Source: Moorella sp. E308F (GTDB lineage Bacteria; Bacillota; DSM-521; Neomoorellales; Neomoorellaceae). From it: 64,000 nt of DNA. Below are positions 57,776 to 64,000 of this stretch, one piece after another. The stretch lies in NCBI RefSeq assembly GCF_006538365.1, contig NZ_BJKN01000001.1:1173583-1237582 (forward strand), given 5' to 3'. Position 1 is the stretch's first letter. Every line of letters begins with the position of its first letter. The notes beneath the pieces were generated by a model, which saw only the letters and a list, made by a program, of their open reading frames with translations, was not told the DNA's origin and made no database searches. Position numbers and translations under genes: made by a program.

Positions 57776-58764
57776 TGAGTAAAGAGAGTATGCTGGCAGA
57801 GAATAATACCGGATTTACTATCGGCATTGATATGGGAGGCACCAAAATATTAACGGCGCTGGTAAACTCCCATGGAAATATTGTCAAGACTACTCGATAT
57901 TCTACCGCTGTAACTGAGGGCAAGGATAGAATAATCGCGCAAATAACCCAAAGTGTTCACGAAGTATCGGCGGGACTGGATCTCGGTAGAGATATAATAG
58001 GTATAGGTGTTAGCTGCGCCGGACCGGTAGATCCGGAAAACGGTGTTCTGGTTCAGGGTACTAACCTGGGGTGGGACAACGCCCCTCTGAAATCAATCCT
58101 GGAGGATAGGTTTAAATTACCAGTATATGTAGAGAATGATGCCAATACCGCGGCTATAGCGGAACACCGTTTGGGTGCCGGTGCTGGAAGTAAGGATATG
58201 GTGTATGTTACTATTAGTACAGGAATAGGCGGCGGCCTTATTCTGGGAGGGCAAATCTACCGCGGTGCCAATTTTGCTGCGGGTGAAATAGGACACATTA
58301 TTGTCGAAATTGAGGGGCCAGAGTGCAACTGCGGCAGCCGGGGTTGCGTTGAGGCTGTTGCTTCTGGTCCGGCAACGGCAAGAAGGGCGGTAGAGCGTAT
58401 ACGCAGGGGGGAGACTTCAGCTATTATACAAATGGTAGAAGGTGAGCTTGACAAAGTAACAGGAGAGATAGTTTATCGGGCTGCTGCCAACGGCGATTCA
58501 CTTGCTGGGGAAGTAGTTTACCAATCAGGTAGATATATCGGTGTAGCCCTAGCTAGCCTGGTGAATATTTTAAATCCGGAAGTAATCGTTATTGGTGGCG
58601 GTGTGGCCAAAGCAGGAGAACTTTTATTTAAACCATTAAGGGAGAATTTAACTATTAGGGTAATGCGATCGCAAAGGGAAAAAGTAAAAGTAGTTGCATC
58701 AAAGTTTGGTAGTTATAGCAGTGTATTGGGAGCGGCTTTCTTACCTTATTTAACCGGCGAGTAA
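57763..58764 (+). CDS. ROK-family sugar kinase
   Basis: 333 aa (or 329 from GTG 57775), no HTH. ATP and sugar-binding motifs: GIDMGGTKILTALVN, VENDANTAAIAEHRLG, STGIGGGLILGG, GHIIVEIEG and the zinc site CNCGSRGCVEAVASG. Phosphorylates a hexose or derivative, probably the imported sugar or its product. Overlaps the preceding gene by 13 bp. Last gene of the island; a terminator follows. Confidence 0.92.
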   Translation: MVGIVSKESMLAENNTGFTIGIDMGGTKILTALVNSHGNIVKTTRYSTAVTEGKDRIIAQITQSVHEVSAGLDLGRDIIGIGVSCAGPVDPENGVLVQGTNLGWDNAPLKSILEDRFKLPVYVENDANTAAIAEHRLGAGAGSKDMVYVTISTGIGGGLILGGQIYRGANFAAGEIGHIIVEIEGPECNCGSRGCVEAVASGPATARRAVERIRRGETSAIIQMVEGELDKVTGEIVYRAAANGDSLAGEVVYQSGRYIGVALASLVNILNPEVIVIGGGVAKAGELLFKPLRENLTIRVMRSQREKVKVVASKFGSYSSVLGAAFLPYLTGE

Positions 58765-58776
58765 CAACGTAAAATA

Positions 58777-58804
58777 ACCCCCACCTAACACTTAAGGTGG
58801 GGGT
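58777..58804 (+). terminator. terminator of the catabolic island
   Basis: ACCCCCACCT pairs with AGGTGGGGGT around AACACTTA. Only ATAAAC follows, so the T-run is poor, but the stem is strong and it stands 13 bp after the last stop. Confidence 0.6.
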
Positions 58805-58814
58805 ATAAACTATC

Positions 58815-59541
58815 TTAATTCATCCGGCAAATAGGAGGCAAAGTTTCCGACCACGGCAGGTACTGATCCAGGGCATTTTTATCCTGGAGGTCCAGGTTGG
58901 GAAGGTTTTCGAAAAGGTAAATGAGATAGTGGAAGGGATTTAAATTGTTTTCCTTAGCCGTTTTTATGATGCTGTAGGTAATGGCGCTGGCTTTAGCACC
59001 CCGCGGGGTGTTGGCAAATAGCCAGTTCTTACGGCCGATGACGAAGGGCTTGATGGAGCGCTTGTTGCGGTTGTTGTCGAGTTCCAGCCGCCCGTCTTGC
59101 AAGAAGACTACAAGTTTATCCCACTGACCGCACCTCGGTACTTATTTCATGTAAAGGGCCGCCGCAGAACGGGCAGACCCGTTCTTCTTCCGGCAGGCGG
59201 TTCTCTATTACTTTTACCGGCAGATCTTCCAGGTTCATCTCCCGAAGGCCGCGCCCTTTGCGGCGCTGGTAGGTGATGGTTTCCAAATCCGGCTCAGGCG
59301 CTTGCGGCCGGGCTTCCGCTTCGTTAAAAAGTAAAAGCTGTTTTTGTAAAGGTGTGGTCCGTTCGCTGGAAGAATCGAATTGCCGTTTCTTGCTTAAACG
59401 GAACTGCTCCATAAACCACTTTAACTTGGCGGTCAGTTCAGCATTTTGCTGTGACAGCTCTCTACATTGCTCTTGCAGCTGTAGGCAGAGGCTTTTCAGC
59501 TCTTCTATAGTCATGGCGGCGATAGATTGCGAAGTGATCAT
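58815..59541 (-). pseudogene. IS66 transposase (TnpC), central part deleted
   Basis: The N-terminal piece from ATG 59541 has the leucine-rich coiled coil (EELKSLCLQLQEQCRELSQQ) and zinc-finger start (RVCPFCGGPLHE), then reads HEISTEVRSVG and stops at 59116. The C-terminal piece continues from about 59120 in another frame as QWDKLVVFLQDGRLELDNNR, SIKPFVIGRKNWLFANTP and onward to 58815. Most of the DDE domain is gone at an out-of-frame deletion near 59117. Confidence 0.85.
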
Positions 59542-59567
59542 GCTTTAATGTTTCAAGCGGCCAGTTA

Positions 59568-59687
59568 TCATAATTGCCTGGGGCTAACGTCTTCATGGGC
59601 GGCGCACCTTTCTTTAACGCTTTGCCAGCTGATCTGGTATGCGGCTATCCGGGTTTCCCAAAGTGTTTGCCGTTCGGCTTTGTGGTC
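59568..59687 (-). pseudogene. IS66 TnpA-like scrap
   Basis: On the complement DHKAERQTLWETRIAAYQIS then WQSVKERCAAHEDVSPRQL matches the start of the IS66 accessory protein TnpA, but the in-frame start is lost and the frame stops after 39 codons. Confidence 0.65.
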
Positions 59688-59883
59688 ATAAAAAATCTCC
59701 CTCCGTTGATATTCTTGAGGGAGATTATCCTATAAATACTGCTTTGGTGCTAGGTGGGTTGAGTTTGACGCTTACGACGAAACTATTTTTTACGATGCCT
59801 TAAACCATTGATGTATCTATGGTTGGTAAATTTTTACGTTATGCCAAACTTGGGGTTCAAATGATGCTTAGGGATGAATTCCT

Positions 59884-60594
59884 CTAAATTAAGCTAAGAA
59901 GATTTTTGGTTAGTTGCTCTGGAGCCGAAAAGAAAGGAGAATGGCTTGTTTCCATTTTAATTACACGTTCACAAGGTAAATTGGTATACATTCTTTCTTG
60001 AACTACAGGAAAGATTGCATTATCTTTGGTGCAGGTAATATAAACTCTTGGTACCCTCCCAAATCGCGTAGGCGATGTTTGCACACGGGCATTGAATGGT
60101 TCAGGTGCTTGCGGTACAAGTAAAAGTTTCGCTAAAGTTATATCAGAATCAGGACAATCTGCATAAAAAACTTCTTTTATAGCGTCTTCTTTTACTGAAA
60201 AGGGACTGTTTTCATAGGGCATAACGAGATTGGGAAGAACCAGTGTCTGGTCACCCAATACCTGTAGAAGAGACTCGCCATTTTGGAGTAGAAATGCAGT
60301 AAGATAAACTAATCGTTTAATTTTATCAGGGCGTTCTTCGGCTACCTGGGTAATCACTACGCCTCCCATACTATGCCCTACTAAGATTACAGGTTCTGTT
60401 TCTGCATCTAACACCCGACATACGCAATCAACATAATCGCGAAGTGTTATTTTTTCGGGAGGCGTTTTATCGCGCCCATGAGAAGGAAGATCTACAGCTA
60501 CTACCTTATGACCATTTCGTTCAATAAGGGGAATTACTTTATACCAACACCACGCACCGTGCCAAGCCCCGTGGACCAATACAAAAGTACTCAT
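59884..60594 (-). CDS. alpha/beta hydrolase (esterase / hydroxynitrile-lyase-like)
   Basis: 236 aa. N-terminal FVLVHGAWHGAWCWYKVIPL (oxyanion-hole HG and the W-rich helix), nucleophile GHSMGGVV around residue 80, acid in CTKDNAI and histidine in ETSHSPFFSAPEQL. This layout is that of plant-type methyl esterases and bacterial EstC/salicylate esterase relatives. The substrate is unknown. ATG 60594 lies behind AGGAGGG on the complement. Alone between a dead IS and a long gap. Confidence 0.88.
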   Translation of the reverse strand: MSTFVLVHGAWHGAWCWYKVIPLIERNGHKVVAVDLPSHGRDKTPPEKITLRDYVDCVCRVLDAETEPVILVGHSMGGVVITQVAEERPDKIKRLVYLTAFLLQNGESLLQVLGDQTLVLPNLVMPYENSPFSVKEDAIKEVFYADCPDSDITLAKLLLVPQAPEPFNARVQTSPTRFGRVPRVYITCTKDNAIFPVVQERMYTNLPCERVIKMETSHSPFFSAPEQLTKNLLSLI

Positions 60595-60611
60595 TTAAAC
60601 CCTCCTAAAAG

Positions 60612-60639
60612 ATTATACAGAAACAATTCTTTAACCCAA
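60612..60639 (-). promoter_or_regulatory. putative promoter of the alpha/beta hydrolase gene
   Basis: On the complement TTGGGT (60639-60634) and a perfect TATAAT (60617-60612) with a 16-bp spacer, close to the AGGAGG of the gene. Confidence 0.45.
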
Positions 60640-61599
60640 GCTTGACGTAAAAATTACCAACCATAGATAATACAAAGGGTTTAATGCAATCGTAAAGAAT
60701 GGTTTCGTCATTCCAACTAGTACTCGGGCTTTTTTATATTAGTTTTACCTATTGGGACGCAATTATGCATTCACATTTCAATAATAGCCATTTCTTCTAA
60801 TGGGCAGATGGTATGTAAATGCTCACTTTGCTTCGCTACATTGAAAAATATTATCGCTAAAGTTGGATTTTTACATTAGTAAAGCTATATCATTCCTTTC
60901 TTTTATGATTCGACAATAGCGAATACAATTCATCACTTTTGTAGCTTTAATTCGTTAAAAAATATGGTTTTCCTTCAAAACCATATAAAATACTGTTCGA
61001 TAATACCGCAGCTTTAATTTTTGCTGAATAACCCTTGCCATAAATTAAGGACCTCCATACTGTATTAGTGCGATTGACGAGTGGTAATCTGCATGTCACC
61101 TGGTATGGTAAGTAGAGGCATTTCTGGAGGAAGCAGAAAGCCAAACGGATAGGCCGGACCTAAAAGCTGCCATATAGCGTTCTACTACTCTACGAAAGAG
61201 CGTCCAGCGTTTGATATGACCAACAATTTTGCGATAATGTAGAATGAAAAGGATTATGGTACGGCAGGAATACCGAATTTAAGCGAGAATATATATAAAC
61301 AGAAATACAAGAACTGCATTCGTCAATATCGAAAGCATTAATTCTAACAAGGCTATTAGGCAATTATTATGCCAGAAATAGCGAATAAATTTGGCATAGA
61401 ATGGAGCTGGCACATAGTGATATCGCTATAGCTGGCCCAAGCGGCAGATGACAATGGAGGGGGGTCTTGAACTTCTGGCAAGAAGCTATTGAGGAACATC
61501 CGCGTGAGAAGCTTTACTAATTTCATTAATTAAAAGTAAGGTAAATATTTTAATCAACACTATAATTGAAATCAAGGCAGTATTTGGGAGGCGATCTGT
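60640..61599. other. long gap without a recognisable gene
   Basis: Nearly 1 kb of AT-rich sequence with stops in all frames at short intervals. A 65-codon complement frame at 60947-61144 is the longest and has no ribosome site. I see no tRNA, riboswitch core or IS end; it is probably decayed DNA, plus the promoter region for the AOR operon near 61500-61590. Confidence 0.45.
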
Positions 61600-62064
61600 G
61601 TGCCTAAAGTTTTGTCAGTGGATCCGTCCAGATGTACGGGTTGCCACCGCTGTGAAATGTGGTGTTCGTTGACCAAATACGACGAGATTAATCCTTCCCG
61701 GAGCAATATTTATGTGATACGCCGGGAGCCGGCGGTGGACGTGCCGATGGTTTGCATTCAATGCGGCTTGTGTATAGATGTATGTCCTCGCAACGCGCTA
61801 AAGCGCGTTAGGAAGACCGGTGCGGTAGTTGTAGATGCTGAACTGTGCACCGGTTGCGGCATCTGCGTGAAGGTTTGCCCTTACGGTGTGCTCAGGGTTG
61901 ATGAGGAAACAGGTGTGGCGGCTAAATGCGATTTATGCGGCGGTTCACCGGCATGTGCAGCCCATTGCCCGCATGAAGCCATCCGGTACATGGATGCCAG
62001 TAAAGCTGCCGCTAAACGCCGTGAAATCTGGGCCGTTGCCCTAGCGGCTAAGAACAGAGCTTAA
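61600..62064 (+). CDS. ferredoxin-type electron-transfer subunit of the AOR
   Basis: 154 aa. Four 4Fe-4S sites in HycB/AOR-partner order: CTGCHRCEMWC, CIQCGLCIDVCP, CTGCGICVKVCP and CDLCGGSPACAAHCP. It carries electrons between aldehyde:ferredoxin oxidoreductase and ferredoxin or another acceptor. GTG 61600 follows GGGAGGCGATC. Ends 18 bp before the AOR gene. Confidence 0.92.
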   Translation: MPKVLSVDPSRCTGCHRCEMWCSLTKYDEINPSRSNIYVIRREPAVDVPMVCIQCGLCIDVCPRNALKRVRKTGAVVVDAELCTGCGICVKVCPYGVLRVDEETGVAAKCDLCGGSPACAAHCPHEAIRYMDASKAAAKRREIWAVALAAKNRA

Positions 62065-62082
62065 ATTGGAGGTGGCTATGTA

Positions 62083-63963
62083 ATGAGGTATGGATTTGCC
62101 GGCCAGTTATTACGAGTTAATCTAACAGATAGCATATATAAAGTAGAAGAGCTGGATGAAAAAGAGCTACGTAAATACATGGGTTGTTCAGGTTATGCCG
62201 CCAAACTCCTTTATCAAGAGATGCCCGGCGGGACGGATCCTTTGTCTCCTGAGGCGAAAGTAGTGATCGCAACCGGCGCAGTGAGCGGAACCCTTTGTCC
62301 CAGCGGCGGTAGCTATGAAGTTTGCTACAAGTCTCCTTTGACCGGGACCTGGAACCAGGCGCGCTCAGGGGGTGGATTTGGCCCCAAGTTGAAGTATGCC
62401 GGATTTGATTTTTTAGTCATTGAAGGTAGAGCGGCGGATCCTGTCTATATTTTTATTAATGACGGCAAGGTGGAAATCAAACCGGCCAAACATCTCTGGG
62501 GCAAGAATGTTGAAGATACCACAGATATTATAATCCGGGAACTGGATGATCCTGAGGTCTCTGTAGCTGCCATCGGCCAGGCCGGGGAGAATGGCGTTTT
62601 ATACTCTGCTTTGATTAATGACAGAGGACGCGCTGCTGCCAGGGGCGGTATCGGAGCGGTTTTTGGCAGTAAAAATTTAAAAGCGGTCGTGGTAAGAGGC
62701 AGCAGAGGCATTAAAGTGGGTAACCCGAAGCAATTTGTAGAGGCCATTGAGAAAGCGGAGCAGTGGTTAAAGAATTATCTCTTTGCCGCTATTCCCGCCC
62801 TCGGTACAGTCAATATGATGGTGCCGAACAGCACCCTGGGAATCCTCCCCACGAAGAATTTCCAGAAAGCCCATTTTGAAAACGTCGATAAAGTTTCCGG
62901 AGAACTGATTAATGAGAAGTATAACATTAAACGGCGGGCCTGCTACGGCTGTAGTTTTGCCTGCGGCCGCTATACTCATGTAAATGGTGGAAAATTTGCC
63001 ACGCCTCCCATGGAGGGCCCGGAATACGAAACTGTTGATATGTTGGGTCCCCTTTGCGGAATCGATGAGATCGAGGCCATCATCAAAGGTAATTACCTGT
63101 GCAATGTGTATGGTTTAGATACGATTAGCGCCGGGATGAGCATTGCTTTTGCCATGGAGTGCTACGAAAAGGGTCTCTTGACAGATGAAGACACTGAAGG
63201 GCTTCCTTTACGGTGGGGAGATGCCGAGGTCATGTTGAAATTGCTGGAAAAGATCGCCCATCGGGAAGGAATTGGAGCTTTCCTGGCCCAGGGTGTGAAA
63301 CGGATGGCTGAGAAATTGGGCCCTGCTGCCGAAGAAGCGGCTATACACGTCAAAGGTCTTGAATTAGCCGCCCATGAGCCCCGTTCGGAGTCCAAGTCCT
63401 TGGCTCTTCAGTATGCCGTTTCCCCACGGGGAGCCTGTCACATGCATCCCAACTGGGCCAGTGTATGGGACTTTCAAATTGACTGCGGCATGAAAGAATT
63501 TGGTTTGCCCTCGTGGCCGGCAGGCCCCCAGGAAGAATCTTTAAAGAGAAGTTTAGCCTACCGGTATGTCGTCTTACAGGGAGAAATCACCGAAATCCTG
63601 GGGGGGTGCATTTTCTTTTCCTGGGGAGCTGAGGGTAACTGCATCACACCGCAACTTTATGCTGAGATTGTAAGTGCTCTCACCGGATGGAACGTAACGG
63701 CCGCAGAACTATTGACAGCAGCAGAACGTTCCTGGAATTTGAAGCGGTGTTTTAATGCCCGAGAAGGTTTTACCCGCAAGGAGGACAGATTGCCTAAACG
63801 TATTTATAATGCTATTCCTGACGGCCCCTCCGCTGGCGCACGGGTAGAAAACCTTGATTTAATGCTGGATGGATATTATGAAGCCATGGGTTGGGACAAA
63901 CAAACCGGCCTTCCTACTCCTGAAAAGCTGAGGGAGCTAGGTCTGGAATTTGCGATCAACTAA
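62083..63963 (+). CDS. aor: aldehyde:ferredoxin oxidoreductase (tungstopterin)
   Basis: 626 aa, full length. N-terminal domain binds the bis-pterin tungsten centre (GYAAKLLYQEMPGG, then GAVSGTLCPSGGSYEVCYKS and GGGFGPKLKYAGFD). The cluster cysteines are CYGCSFACGRYTH near residue 290 and a late Cys in GGCIFFSWG. The enzyme interconverts aldehydes and carboxylic acids using ferredoxin; in acetogens it reduces acetate or other acids. ATG 62083 follows GGAGGTGG. Pairs with the Fe-S subunit gene just upstream. Exact aldehyde not known. Confidence 0.95.
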   Translation: MRYGFAGQLLRVNLTDSIYKVEELDEKELRKYMGCSGYAAKLLYQEMPGGTDPLSPEAKVVIATGAVSGTLCPSGGSYEVCYKSPLTGTWNQARSGGGFGPKLKYAGFDFLVIEGRAADPVYIFINDGKVEIKPAKHLWGKNVEDTTDIIIRELDDPEVSVAAIGQAGENGVLYSALINDRGRAAARGGIGAVFGSKNLKAVVVRGSRGIKVGNPKQFVEAIEKAEQWLKNYLFAAIPALGTVNMMVPNSTLGILPTKNFQKAHFENVDKVSGELINEKYNIKRRACYGCSFACGRYTHVNGGKFATPPMEGPEYETVDMLGPLCGIDEIEAIIKGNYLCNVYGLDTISAGMSIAFAMECYEKGLLTDEDTEGLPLRWGDAEVMLKLLEKIAHREGIGAFLAQGVKRMAEKLGPAAEEAAIHVKGLELAAHEPRSESKSLALQYAVSPRGACHMHPNWASVWDFQIDCGMKEFGLPSWPAGPQEESLKRSLAYRYVVLQGEITEILGGCIFFSWGAEGNCITPQLYAEIVSALTGWNVTAAELLTAAERSWNLKRCFNAREGFTRKEDRLPKRIYNAIPDGPSAGARVENLDLMLDGYYEAMGWDKQTGLPTPEKLRELGLEFAIN

Positions 63964-64000
63964 ATAAAAATGGCAGCTTTAGTACCGCTGTTCATTCCAT

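Larger units (their letters stand above)
58815..59775 (-). mobile_element. degenerate IS66-family element
   Basis: On the complement an IS66-like end (GTAAGCGTCAAACTCAACC, ending at 59775) is followed by a tnpA scrap, no tnpB, and a tnpC transposase with its centre deleted. The other terminal repeat was not found. A normal element is about 2.5 kb; under 1 kb is left, so it cannot transpose. Confidence 0.75.

Noticed and set aside
60947-61144. 65-codon complement frame in the gap before the AOR operon
   Set aside because: No ribosome site, poor composition, and no recognisable motif.
61395-61430. TTGGCAT and TGGCAC motifs as a sigma-54 promoter for the AOR operon
   Set aside because: The -12 element (TTGC) is absent at the required spacing, and no bacterial enhancer-binding regulator is encoded nearby.

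Overview
The window looks like the chromosome of a Gram-positive anaerobe of the Clostridia, most likely a Moorella-type thermophilic acetogen. That placement is inference from gene content and protein style: an aldehyde:ferredoxin oxidoreductase, FixABCX, a molybdopterin sulfur-compound reductase, PhoP-type boxes, strong AGGAGG ribosome sites, frequent GTG/TTG starts, and GC-rich host genes beside AT-rich acquired blocks. No 16S gene is present to settle it.

Layout. 1-4.8 kb: an exported coiled-coil protein cut by the window edge, tRNA-Ala(CGC) and tRNA-Val(CAC), then a decaying stretch with an MNT antitoxin, its broken HEPN partner, gene stubs and two Xre regulators. 4.36-12.8 kb: a c-di-GMP-I riboswitch followed by a complete but unusual chemosensory operon (soluble two-headed receptor, triple CheW, CheB, CheR, a CheA broken into separate pieces, AbrB-like protein). 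12.9-15.3 kb: YqeY, PaaI-type thioesterase, glycerate kinase. 15.37-16.76 kb: an intact ISL3-type IS with inverted repeats and a 9-bp target duplication. 16.77-21.75 kb: a promoter, an M-box (Mg2+) riboswitch and a fused-permease ABC transporter, then citrate synthase and a free-standing ABC C-terminal domain. 21.8-25 kb: tRNA-Ala(GGC), sfsA and a GGDEF/HD-GYP protein. 25-31.4 kb: a sulfur module (TusA-like, LysR, YeeE/YedE permease, PhsABC-like reductase). 31.5-34.5 kb: a glycosyltransferase/PIG-L gene joined by a deletion to a GCS2-like remnant, then a Psd-like decarboxylase and a DedA protein. 34.5-36.2 kb: a c-di-AMP (ydaO) riboswitch in front of a glutamate 2,3-aminomutase-like enzyme. 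36.4-38.8 kb: amidohydrolase, lgt. 38.8-44.3 kb: recombinase and pstS debris, then pstSCAB with Pho boxes. 44.5-58.8 kb: a LacI-controlled catabolic island combining a ribose-type ABC importer, two TIM-barrel isomerases, a Gfo/Idh dehydrogenase, a ROK kinase, an OYE-type Fe-S flavoprotein and FixBCXA. 58.8-59.8 kb: a dead IS66 element. 59.9-64 kb: an alpha/beta hydrolase, a long empty gap, and an AOR with its ferredoxin subunit.

Three second-messenger or metal riboswitches lie within 31 kb, each in front of an informative target: c-di-GMP with a cytosolic chemosensory system, Mg2+ with an uncharacterised ABC transporter, and c-di-AMP with synthesis of the probable osmolyte beta-glutamate. The strongest candidate for undescribed biology is the 44.5-58.8 kb island, in which sugar-type redox and isomerase enzymes are genetically tied to an enoate-reductase-like flavoprotein and a FixABCX electron-transfer module. 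The M-box transporter and the split, riboswitch-controlled chemosensory operon come next.
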